DNA of 64,000 bases from Streptomyces sp. CT34 (GTDB lineage: Bacteria > Actinomycetota > Actinomycetes > Streptomycetales > Streptomycetaceae): contig NZ_KN708638.1 in the NCBI RefSeq assembly GCF_000805335.1, positions 7,587,356 to 7,651,355 on the forward strand, given 5' to 3'. Position numbers and translations under genes: made by a program. The first letter of the stretch is position 1, and each line of letters opens with the position of its first letter. The notes beneath the pieces were generated by a model, which was not told the origin of the DNA, ran no database searches, and worked only from the letters and a program-made list of their open reading frames with translations. Of this stretch, positions 8,873 to 16,209 are shown piece by piece.

Positions 8873-10312
8873 TCAGCTGCCGGCTTCGGCGGCCACCGGC
8901 TTGGGGATCAGGAACGAGGTCGCCAGGGCGATCGCCAGGACGACCACACCGGCGATCATGCCCGCGGTGTAGCCGCCGGCCGAGGCCGGGTCGGCGGGGG
9001 CGACCGCGGTCTTCACCGCGTACAGGACCGCGAAGCTCAGGCCCGCGCCCAGGTTGAACGCGCCCGCGTTCAGCCCCGGCAGGAAGCCCGGGTTCTCGCC
9101 GGGGGAGAGGACGATGCCCAGCCCGTTGAGCACGATGTTCGCCACGCCCGCATACGTGATGCCCACCAGGATCGAGGTGACCAGCAGCAGGACGTGGGAC
9201 TGGCTGTGCATGGTCAGCAGCATCAGCACGACCGACCCCGCGGAGCCGATGAGGCCGAGCCGCAGGATCCGGCCGTAGCCGAAGGTGGCGGCGAGCCGGC
9301 CGGCCAGCGGGCCCATGGCCAGTCCCGCGAGCGCGTACGGGGACAGCGTCCACCACGCGGACTGCTCGGCGGACATCCCGAGCCCGGCCCGGGTGTCCTG
9401 GGCGAACGCCGGGATCAGGCCGTTCATCACCGCGAACACCCCGGTCATGGTGAGCACGGTGGTCAGCAGGGTGGCCCAGGTACCGCGCTGCCTGAGGTGG
9501 TGGGTGGCGACCAGCGGGTGCCCGCTGCGGTTCTCGGTCCGCCAGAACAGCGCGAAGGCCGCCCCGGCCAGCACGACCAGGACGCCGACCAGCGGCCAGT
9601 CGGCGGCGGCCAGCTTGCCCGCCTCGTTCAGCGCGATCAGCAGCGCACCGACCGAGACGACCAGCAGCGCCACGCCGGGCCAGTCCATGCGGGACGCGGT
9701 GGGCGCCCTGGACTCCGGGGTCAGGGTGGCGACCAGGGCCGTGGCCAGCGCCGCGACGACCGCCATCGCCCAGAACACCGACTGGAAGCCGTGGTGGTCG
9801 GCGAGGTAGCCGCCGGCCAGGGAGTCGACACCGGCGATCCCGCCGTTGACGGCGGTGATCACGCCGAGCAGCGTGCCGTACCGCTTGGGCTCCCTGACCT
9901 CGACCCGCAGCATGATCAGGCACAGCGGCACGACCGGACCGCTGACGCCCTGGATGATCCGGCCGGCGAACAGCATCGGGATGCTCGTCGCCAGCGCGGC
10001 GACGACACAGCCGACGACCATCAGGCCCAGCATCCCGGCCAGTACCCGGCGCCGGCCGAGGACGTCGCCCAGCCGCGGCAGGAACAGCGAGAACAGCGCC
10101 GCCGACGTGAAGAACGCGGTCTGGGTCAGCCCGACCTCGGCGGAGTCGGCACCGAGGGAGTCCTCGATGTTCTTCAACGCCGGGCTGAGCATGCTGGCGT
10201 TCAGCTGGAACGCGAAGCAGGCCGCGAGCAGCGCGGTGACCAGGACGCCGATGCGGACGCCGGAGCCGGTGCCCGCCGTGCCGGCGGGGCGCGGTGTGGT
10301 GGAGACGCTCAT
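8873..10312 (-). CDS. MFS transporter, translationally coupled to a nucleoside hydrolase
   Basis: Polytopic membrane protein of 479 residues with about 12-14 hydrophobic segments. The loop between helices 2 and 3 has the major-facilitator motif LGDVLGRRRVLAG, and a motif-C-like segment (GRIIQGVSGPVVPLCLIML) follows, as in DHA2-type drug/proton antiporters. The ATG is inside the stop of the upstream gene (ATGA), so it is translated with the nucleoside hydrolase. That context suggests it moves a nucleoside, base or analogue, but the fold alone would suit a drug exporter. The substrate is therefore open. Confidence 0.85.
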   Translation of the reverse strand: MSVSTTPRPAGTAGTGSGVRIGVLVTALLAACFAFQLNASMLSPALKNIEDSLGADSAEVGLTQTAFFTSAALFSLFLPRLGDVLGRRRVLAGMLGLMVVGCVVAALATSIPMLFAGRIIQGVSGPVVPLCLIMLRVEVREPKRYGTLLGVITAVNGGIAGVDSLAGGYLADHHGFQSVFWAMAVVAALATALVATLTPESRAPTASRMDWPGVALLVVSVGALLIALNEAGKLAAADWPLVGVLVVLAGAAFALFWRTENRSGHPLVATHHLRQRGTWATLLTTVLTMTGVFAVMNGLIPAFAQDTRAGLGMSAEQSAWWTLSPYALAGLAMGPLAGRLAATFGYGRILRLGLIGSAGSVVLMLLTMHSQSHVLLLVTSILVGITYAGVANIVLNGLGIVLSPGENPGFLPGLNAGAFNLGAGLSFAVLYAVKTAVAPADPASAGGYTAGMIAGVVVLAIALATSFLIPKPVAAEAGS

Positions 10313-11259
10313 GCCGCCCGGCCCTCGCCGATCCGCTCCAGGGCGTCCACCACGAGGTTCCAGAAGCGCTCGTGGTCGAGCTCGACCGCGACCTGGGTGT
10401 GGCAGTCCGCGGGTGCCGGCGCACGGAAGTCCGTCACCGTCATGCCCAGCGTCAGCGCACCGCGCAGCTCGATGTCGACCGGCGCCTTGCGGACGGTCAT
10501 CACGTCCGGGTCGATGACGTACGCCACCGCGCACGGGTCGTGCACCGGCGGGAACTCGAAGCCCTGGTTCTCCCGGTACGCCGCACGGAAGAAGTCCAGC
10601 AGCTCCAGCACGAAGCGGGCCGGCGCGGTGCCGACCGCGGCGATCTTCGCCTCGACCTCGGGGGTGGCCAGCGCCTGGTGCGTGAGATCCAGGCCGACCA
10701 TGGTGACCGGCCACTTCTCGTTGAAGACGATGTGCGCGGCCTCGGGGTCGATGATGATGTTGAACTCGGCGACCGCGCTCCAGTTGCCCTCGTGGTAGCC
10801 GCCGCCCATCAGGACGACCTCGCGCACCCGCTCGGCGATCCGCGGCTCCTTGCGCACGGCCATCGCGATGTTGGTCAGCCCGGCCGTCGGGACGATGGTG
10901 ATCTCGCCCGGCTCGTGGGACATCACGGTGTCGATGATCAGGTCGACCGCGTGCCGGCGGTCCAGCGCGAAGGCGGGCTCGGGCAGTTCGGGCCCGTCCA
11001 GGCCGGTCTCGCCGTGGATGTCCGGGGCGGTCTCGACGGACCGGACCAGCGGACGCGGGTTGCCCGCGGCGAACGGCACCCCGGTGATCCCCGCGATGGC
11101 CGCCACCGACAGCGCGTTGCGGGTCACCTTCTCCAGCGTCTGGTTCCCGACCACGGTGGTCACCGCCACCAGCTCGACGTCGGGATTGCCGTGCGCCAGG
11201 AGCATGGCGATCGCGTCGTCATGCCCCGGGTCGCAGTCGAGGATGATCTTTCTGGCCAA
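10309..11259 (-). CDS. Inosine-uridine-preferring nucleoside hydrolase
   Basis: Cytosolic N-ribohydrolase of 316 residues that cleaves nucleosides into base and ribose. The calcium and ribose site DCDPGHDDAIAM at the N-terminus is diagnostic of the family. Other family blocks are VVGNQTLEKVTRNA, VLMGGGYHEGN, AEFNIIIDPEAA and HDPCAVAYVIDP near the C-terminus. I place the start at a TTG at 11259, which has AAAGGGG upstream and gives the normal family N-terminus; no ATG fits. It is the first gene of a two-gene operon with the MFS transporter. It is probably controlled by the divergent LacI regulator through the operator between them, so the operon probably serves nucleoside salvage. Confidence 0.85.
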   Translation of the reverse strand: MARKIILDCDPGHDDAIAMLLAHGNPDVELVAVTTVVGNQTLEKVTRNALSVAAIAGITGVPFAAGNPRPLVRSVETAPDIHGETGLDGPELPEPAFALDRRHAVDLIIDTVMSHEPGEITIVPTAGLTNIAMAVRKEPRIAERVREVVLMGGGYHEGNWSAVAEFNIIIDPEAAHIVFNEKWPVTMVGLDLTHQALATPEVEAKIAAVGTAPARFVLELLDFFRAAYRENQGFEFPPVHDPCAVAYVIDPDVMTVRKAPVDIELRGALTLGMTVTDFRAPAPADCHTQVAVELDHERFWNLVVDALERIGEGRAA

Positions 11260-11341
11260 CGGGCGAGCCCCTTTGCTCTGCGGAACGGGGTGGTGCGGGT
11301 GAACTCGATCTCCGGTCGCGCCGCAGCAGGCTGCTACCTCG

Positions 11342-11355
11342 GGAAAACGTTCTCC
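11342..11355. promoter_or_regulatory. LacI-family operator candidate
   Basis: GGAAAAC|GTTCTCC is a near-perfect palindrome (6 of 7 pairs) around a central CG, the hallmark of LacI/GalR sites. It lies 83 bases upstream of the nucleoside hydrolase start and 193 before the divergent lacI-type gene. A weaker related site, GATAAC|GTTTGC, is at 11475-11486, close to the regulator's own start. Confidence 0.55.
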
Positions 11356-11547
11356 GGAAATTTCGCTCATCGCGCGCGGAGATGTCAATGAAGTGTCAAC
11401 GAAGTGTGAGGCAGCTGACCTGCCCACCCCCTGGTACGCGGGGAACGGAGCTGATACGGATGGGCACGCGCGGTGATAACGTTTGCCGCCGAATCCGGGA
11501 CGGTGCTGCCCGTGCGGCCGGAGCCCCGTAGTGGAAGGCGCCGCGCC

Positions 11548-12564
11548 GTGGCCGATGTGACCCTGCGAGATGTGGCACGCGCCTCGGGCTGTTCGGTCGC
11601 CACCGTCTCCCGCGTCCTGGCCGGCACCCGCCCGGTCGGCGCCGAGACCGCGCGCACCGTACGGCAGGCCGCCGAGCGCCTTGGCTACCGGCCCAACCAC
11701 GTCGCCCGCGCGCTGCGCAGCCGCTCCACCGGCATCGTCGGGCTCGTCGTGCCGCAGATCACCAACCCCTTCTTCCCGTCCCTCGTACGGGAGTTGGAGC
11801 ACGCCCTGCACGCCGAGGGCCGGGCGGTGCTGCTCGCCGACTGCGACGACGACCCGGAGACCGAGGCGGCCCGGATCGGCGAGCTGCTCGGCCGCCGGGT
11901 CGACGCCCTGCTGCTGATACCGGCCGACGAGCGGCGCAGCCGGGAGGCGGTGGTGGGCGCCGCGGCACAGGTCCCGCTGGTGTTGCTGGACCGGGGCTGC
12001 GGGCCCGGCGTCGCCGACTCCGTGGCGGTCGACAACGCGGCCGGTATGGCCCTGGTGCTGGACCATCTCGCCGCCACCGGCCGCCGCCGCCCGTGCTTCC
12101 TGGGCGCCGCCGGCACCGCGTCCGCGGCGGTGGAGCGCCGGGCGGCGTACGAGGCGGGGGCCGCCGCACTGGACCCGGCCGCCGCTGAACGCACCCTGCT
12201 CGGCGACTTCTCCGCCGCGTGGGGCCGGGCGGCCGTCGACCGGATCTGGCCGTCCCGCCCGGATGCCGTCATCTGCGCCAACGATCTGATCGCGGCCGGC
12301 GCCCTGCAACGGCTGCGGCAACTCGGCGCCGACGTACCGGGCGAGGTCGCGGTCACCGGTTTCGACGACATCCCGCTCGCCGGGCTGGCCGACCCGGCGC
12401 TGACCACGGTCCGCCAGCCGGTCGCCGAACTCGCCGCGGAGACGGCCCGGTTGCTCATCCGGCGCCCGGCCGGTGCGGCCGTTCCCGGACCGCGTCAACC
12501 GGTCCGCGCGATCCGCCTCGCCCCGGAACTGGTCGTCCGGGCGTCGAGCGGGCGGCCCTCGTGA
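11548..12564 (+). CDS. LacI-family transcriptional regulator
   Basis: Repressor of 338 residues. The N-terminal helix-turn-helix with hinge is canonical: VTLRDVARASGCSVATVSRV at about residues 4-23, then GYRPNHVARALRSRSTG. A periplasmic-binding-like sensor domain follows (GLVVPQITNPFFPSLVREL, then VICANDLIAAGALQRLRQLG and VTGFDDIPLAGLADPALTTV). The start is GTG 11548 with GGAAGG upstream; the frame is open 25 codons further but without similarity. It is divergent from the nucleoside hydrolase-MFS operon and most likely represses it. A ribonucleoside, ribose or base as inducer is an inference from context. Confidence 0.85.
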   Translation: MADVTLRDVARASGCSVATVSRVLAGTRPVGAETARTVRQAAERLGYRPNHVARALRSRSTGIVGLVVPQITNPFFPSLVRELEHALHAEGRAVLLADCDDDPETEAARIGELLGRRVDALLLIPADERRSREAVVGAAAQVPLVLLDRGCGPGVADSVAVDNAAGMALVLDHLAATGRRRPCFLGAAGTASAAVERRAAYEAGAAALDPAAAERTLLGDFSAAWGRAAVDRIWPSRPDAVICANDLIAAGALQRLRQLGADVPGEVAVTGFDDIPLAGLADPALTTVRQPVAELAAETARLLIRRPAGAAVPGPRQPVRAIRLAPELVVRASSGRPS

Positions 12565-12573
12565 GCAACCTCT

Positions 12574-12589
12574 TGACCGTACGCGGTCA
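12574..12589 (+). terminator. Short hairpin after the lacI-type gene
   Basis: TGACCG - TACG - CGGTCA forms a 6-bp stem starting 10 bases after the stop. No T-run follows. It may be a weak terminator or an operator for the LPMO gene downstream. Confidence 0.3.
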
Positions 12590-12594
12590 GTGAG

Positions 12595-12610
12595 TAAAGT
12601 CTAGACCAAT
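12595..12610 (+). promoter_or_regulatory. DasR-responsive element (dre) candidate
   Basis: TAAAGTCTAGACCAAT matches the Streptomyces dre consensus ACTGGTCTAGACCACT at 11 of 16 positions, including the invariant GTCTAGACC core. It lies 45 bases before the LPMO start. DasR is the GntR-type repressor that responds to glucosamine-6-phosphate and controls chitin use. Confidence 0.65.
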
Positions 12611-12655
12611 CGGCATGCCCTCGCGTCAACCACCCCCCTCCGCGAAAGGGTTGAC

Positions 12656-13174
12656 ATGGACAAGAAAAGAAGGCTGGCCCTCGCCATAGGCAGCGCACTC
12701 GCCCCCCTCCTCGTCGTCACGATGCCGGTCAGCCAGGCCAGTGCCCACGGCTATGTCTCCTCGCCGCCCAGCCGACAGGCCCAGTGCGCCGCCGGCACCG
12801 TCGAGTGCGGCCCCATCAAGTGGGAGCCGCAGAGCGTCGAAGGCCCCAAGGGGCTGACGAGTTGCAGCGGCGGCAACAGCCAGTTCGCCGACCTCGACGA
12901 CGACTCCAAGCCCTGGCAGGTCACCCCGGTCGGCAGCACCCAGACCTTCACCTGGCACTTCACGGCGCGCCACGCCACCAGCAACTGGCAGTACTTCGCC
13001 AACGGGCAGAAGGTCGCCGAGTTCGACGGCGGCGGCGCCCAGCCCCCGGAAGAGATCTCACATAACGTCAACTTCGGCGGCATCACGGGCAAGCAGAAGA
13101 TCCTCGCGGTCTGGAACATCGCCGACACCGCGAACGCCTTCTACGCCTGCATCGACGTGAACATCGGCGGCTAG
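12656..13174 (+). CDS. Secreted AA10 lytic polysaccharide monooxygenase (chitin-active type)
   Basis: Copper enzyme of 172 residues that oxidatively cleaves crystalline polysaccharide, most likely chitin. A Sec signal peptide (MDKKRRLALAIGSALAPLL onward) ends in QASA, and the mature protein begins with H31 of HGYVSSPPSR, the required N-terminal histidine of the copper brace. The second histidine is H106 in FTARHATSNWQYF. Four or more cysteines can form the usual disulfides. It is a single-domain form with no carbohydrate-binding module. AAAGGG precedes the ATG. The dre-like site upstream links it to the DasR chitin regulon, in agreement with the GH18 chitinase at 51.5 kb. Confidence 0.88.
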   Translation: MDKKRRLALAIGSALAPLLVVTMPVSQASAHGYVSSPPSRQAQCAAGTVECGPIKWEPQSVEGPKGLTSCSGGNSQFADLDDDSKPWQVTPVGSTQTFTWHFTARHATSNWQYFANGQKVAEFDGGGAQPPEEISHNVNFGGITGKQKILAVWNIADTANAFYACIDVNIGG

Positions 13175-13186
13175 GTCCGTCCCCTC

Positions 13187-13240
13187 TTCCTCCCTTCCCT
13201 CCGCTCTCCCTTCTCCCTTCTTCCTCCTTTCTCTTCCCTC
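13187..13240 (+). repeat. Polypyrimidine tract
   Basis: About 54 bases made of C and T only, apart from one G at 13203, directly after the LPMO stop. It is an unusual strand asymmetry for a genome of this kind. No stem-loop was found in it. Confidence 0.6.
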
Positions 13241-13357
13241 CGCCCGCCGCGTCGCCCTGCGCCGTCCCCGGCGGCAGGGCGGCGCCGGTGTCGTGGGCAC
13301 CCGTTACGATCGGCCCATTCAAGGGCCGACGCTCGTGGCCGCTGCCGGGAGGAAGAG

Positions 13358-14305
13358 ATGGGTCTGTTCCGCCGAGGACCGAAGCGGGATTCCCGCGACC
13401 TCGCACGCGATGAGGAGTTCGGCTTCTTCTCGGAGCGGGAAGGCCGTGTCTTCAGATCACAGGTCCGCCAGGCGTTCGCCGAGCACGGCCTGGAGGTCAC
13501 CGCCTACGCCGCGGTGGTCACCGACTCCGCGGGCCGCCAGTTCGGCCTGGGCAACCTCGCCGCCGTCTGCCACCGCGACCGCCGCGGCGAGCGCAGCTGG
13601 CCCGCCCTGATCCGCGACCACGTCGGCAAGGTGCTGCGAACGATGGACGGCCCCCAGCCGCTGGAGATCCTCTCCGAGGACGAGATCCGGGCCTGCCTCT
13701 ATCCCCGTGTCGTCGCCCAGGAGACGCTCCCCGCCTCCGACTCGTTCCGCTACGGGCGCGAGCCCGCGCCGGGCCTGCGGGAAGTGCTCGCCCTGGACCT
13801 GCCCGAGGCGGTGCAGATGCTGAGCGAGGACTCGCTGACCGACCTGGGGGACATGGCCGAGCTGCGGATCCGCGCGATGAACAATCTGCGCGCCCTGCCG
13901 GTCGAGGGCCACGAGACGGTGCGGCGCGGCGACGGCTCGGCGTTCGAGGTGCTGCTCGGCGACTCCTTCTTCACCGCCAGCCGGGTGCTCGTCCTGGACG
14001 ACCTGGTCCAGCGCGTCATGGGCACCGGGCTCACTCCGGACGGCGCGCTGGTCGCCATGCCGTTCCGCCACCAGCTGGCCTTCCACCGCATCCACGACGC
14101 CCAGGTCATCCCGGCACTCCAGGCCATGGCGCAGTTCGCCGCCGCCGGCCACGAGGACGCGGCGGGTGCGATCAGCCCCAAGGTGTTCTGGTGGCGCCGC
14201 GGTGTGATGACACCGCTGAGCGAGCCGGACGGCGACGGCCTGCGGGTGGTCGTCGACGCCGAATTCCAGGACATGCTGGAGCGGCTGGTGCAGGACGAGG
14301 CGTGA
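13358..14305 (+). CDS. Conserved hypothetical protein (DUF1444-like)
   Basis: Soluble protein of 315 residues. It begins MGLFRRGPKRDSRD, then FGFFSEREGRVFRSQVRQAF. There is no signal peptide, no clear membrane segment and no recognised catalytic motif. The spread of the conserved-looking blocks (VVTDSAGRQFGLGNLA, LLGDSFFTASRVLVLDDL, GALVAMPFRHQLAFHRI) recalls DUF1444 proteins, which are also of unknown function. The ATG has GGGAGGAAGAG just upstream, so the start is secure. It stands alone between the LPMO and a bidirectional terminator. Confidence 0.7.
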   Translation: MGLFRRGPKRDSRDLARDEEFGFFSEREGRVFRSQVRQAFAEHGLEVTAYAAVVTDSAGRQFGLGNLAAVCHRDRRGERSWPALIRDHVGKVLRTMDGPQPLEILSEDEIRACLYPRVVAQETLPASDSFRYGREPAPGLREVLALDLPEAVQMLSEDSLTDLGDMAELRIRAMNNLRALPVEGHETVRRGDGSAFEVLLGDSFFTASRVLVLDDLVQRVMGTGLTPDGALVAMPFRHQLAFHRIHDAQVIPALQAMAQFAAAGHEDAAGAISPKVFWWRRGVMTPLSEPDGDGLRVVVDAEFQDMLERLVQDEA

Positions 14306-14428
14306 GCCCCGGCCGCCCGCCGGCGGCCTTGTCACACGCAATACGGAGCGCGATCCGCGCGCCCGGAAAAAATTCCGTGGGAATCTTCGCCGGCGGGGAA
14401 CCCGGGCCGTTGCGCACCCGTTCCTGAG

Positions 14429-14468
14429 GGTGAGGCCCCGCGCCTTCCCCCGTGCGCGGGGCCTCACC
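14429..14468. terminator. Bidirectional hairpin terminator
   Basis: A perfect 15-bp stem (14429-14443 with 14454-14468, arm GGTGAGGCCCCGCGC) closes a 10-base pyrimidine-rich loop. It lies between the convergent ends of the DUF1444-like gene and the DUF779 gene, so it can serve both. Confidence 0.75.
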
Positions 14469-14485
14469 AGCGCTCTCCGTGCCGC

Positions 14486-14878
14486 TCACCCCTCGCGGTC
14501 GTCGAGCAGCGCCCGCTCCTCGTCGGTGAGGAGCCGCGAGCGGATCAGGAAGCGGACGCCCTCGGGCGCCTCCAGCGAGAAGCCGCTGCCCCGCCCCGGT
14601 ACGACGTCCACCGTCAGATGCGTATGCCGCCAGCGGGCGAACTGGTCGGCCGACATCCAGAAGCCCACCGGCTCGGGCACCCCCTCCACCGCCAGCCGGG
14701 CCAGCAGCACATCCGACGCTCCCGTACGGAACTCCCCGGCCGGAAAGCACATCGGCGCACTTCCGTCGCAGCAGCCGCCGGACTGGTGGAACATCAGTGG
14801 CCCGTGCCGCTCGCGCAGCGACCGCAGCAGTTCCGAGGCGGCGGCGGTGAGCCCGACCCGCGCGGGTTGCCGGTTCAT
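14486..14878 (-). CDS. DUF779 protein, aldehyde-dehydrogenase-associated family
   Basis: Soluble protein of 130 residues. The diagnostic blocks are LMFHQSGGCCDGSAPMCFP (metal- or thiol-type cysteines) and FWMSADQFARWRHTHLTVDV. Members of DUF779 usually sit next to acetaldehyde dehydrogenases of the ExaC type. Here the nearest such gene is far away at 45.9 kb, and only a decayed fragment lies at 27.3 kb. The biochemical role is unknown. The start chosen (14878) gives the standard family N-terminus; the open frame continues upstream without similarity. Confidence 0.75.
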   Translation of the reverse strand: MNRQPARVGLTAAASELLRSLRERHGPLMFHQSGGCCDGSAPMCFPAGEFRTGASDVLLARLAVEGVPEPVGFWMSADQFARWRHTHLTVDVVPGRGSGFSLEAPEGVRFLIRSRLLTDEERALLDDREG

Positions 14879-15161
14879 GGTCGTTCCTCTCGTCGCCGAA
14901 TCCGTCGTCCGGTACGTCGCCGATGCCGTCACGGAAGCCGTTCCCGGAGGCGCCGATGGGTCCCCGGGGCCGTCGCGGCGGCAGCGGTGGCCCAGTCAAC
15001 CCGCTGCGACGTTGCACGGTGGTTGCATGCCCGCACCGCGCGCCATTCGGGGGACGACGGGCGTGGCGGCGGCCCCGGCCGGTCGTCCGCCGTTACGAAG
15101 GGAGCCTTCTCGCACCGGGACGAACCCCCGGTGCGCCACAGCAGAAGTGAAAGGAGCCCCC

Positions 15162-15986
15162 ATGTCAGCGCCGTCCGCGATCGACCACCGCGCGACCACC
15201 GGGTACAGCCTCCCCCTGGCCTACTGGCTGGCCCAGGCATCCGATCTGGCCTACAAGGACGAGGCCACCATCGAGTCCCGGGTACGCGACTGGGGCTTCG
15301 ACGAGGTGCGCCACCACCGGACGCGGTTCACCCCGCCGTTTCCGCTGGAGGACACCCAGGCGTACACCGCCGCCAGCGACCGCATGATCATCACCGCGTT
15401 CCGCGGCACGGAACCGACGGAGATCCGCGACTGGCTCTCGGATGCCGGCACGCAGCCCTGGCCGGGGCCGGCCAAGACGGGATATGTGCACTACGGCTTC
15501 GCCGAGGCGCTCCAGTCGATCTTCCCAGACGTCAAGGACACCCTGGCCGAACTGCGCACCAACGGCCAGACGGTGTGGTTCACCGGCCACAGCCTCGGCG
15601 GTGCGCTCGCCATGCTCGCCGGGGCGCGGATGTACATGGAGGAGCCCCGGCTCCGGGCCGACGGCGTCTACACCTACGGCCAGCCCCGCACCTGTGACCG
15701 CATCCTGGCGGATGCGTACAACAAAGGCTTCCGGAACCGCATGTACCGCTTCGTCAACAACAACGACATCGTGCCGCAGCTCCCGCCGGAGCCCGTCTAC
15801 ACGCACGTCGAGGCGCTGAGGTACATCGACTCCGACGGCAAGCTCCACGACTCCATGGGCCTGCTGGGCGGCCTGGCGGACCGCGCCAAGGGCCTGACCG
15901 CCGACGCCCTCGCCCCCGCCACCGCCGGCGTCCGGGACCACTCGATCAAGCGCTACATCGCGGCCATCGAGAAGAACCTGGCCTGA
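15162..15986 (+). CDS. Class 3 lipase / alpha-beta hydrolase
   Basis: Protein of 274 residues of the fungal-type class 3 lipase family. The nucleophile elbow is FTGHSLGGALAMLAG; the oxyanion region is ITAFRGTEPTEIRDWLSD; the catalytic Asp lies in YRFVNNNDIVPQLPP and the His in the C-terminal segment around VRDHSIKRY. There is no signal peptide, so it may act inside the cell or leave by another route. AAAGGAG stands 6-8 bases before the ATG, which fixes the start even though the frame is open upstream. Substrates could be short acylglycerols or esters. Confidence 0.85.
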   Translation: MSAPSAIDHRATTGYSLPLAYWLAQASDLAYKDEATIESRVRDWGFDEVRHHRTRFTPPFPLEDTQAYTAASDRMIITAFRGTEPTEIRDWLSDAGTQPWPGPAKTGYVHYGFAEALQSIFPDVKDTLAELRTNGQTVWFTGHSLGGALAMLAGARMYMEEPRLRADGVYTYGQPRTCDRILADAYNKGFRNRMYRFVNNNDIVPQLPPEPVYTHVEALRYIDSDGKLHDSMGLLGGLADRAKGLTADALAPATAGVRDHSIKRYIAAIEKNLA

Positions 15987-16147
15987 AGCAGCGTCAGTTG
16001 AGGCAGTGCCGGAACGTCGCCCGACGCACCCGGCGTCCGGGCCGCGAGGGTGCCGCGGCCCGGTTCCGGTCCCGGGGGAGCGGTGGCCCGGCCGCCGGAA
16101 TCCCCTCCGGCATCCTCTGGCATCCTCCGGAATCCCCGTACGGCACC

Positions 16148-16200
16148 GCACAAGGCACTGCCCCCGACCGTTTCCCACGAGCGGGGGCGGTGCCTTGTGC
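16148..16200. terminator. Strong bidirectional terminator
   Basis: A 19-bp stem (16148-16166 with 16182-16200) contains a single G-T wobble and a 15-base loop. It lies between the convergent lipase and GT39 genes, ending 10 bases before the GT39 stop codon. Confidence 0.8.
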
Positions 16201-16209
16201 AGGGGACGG

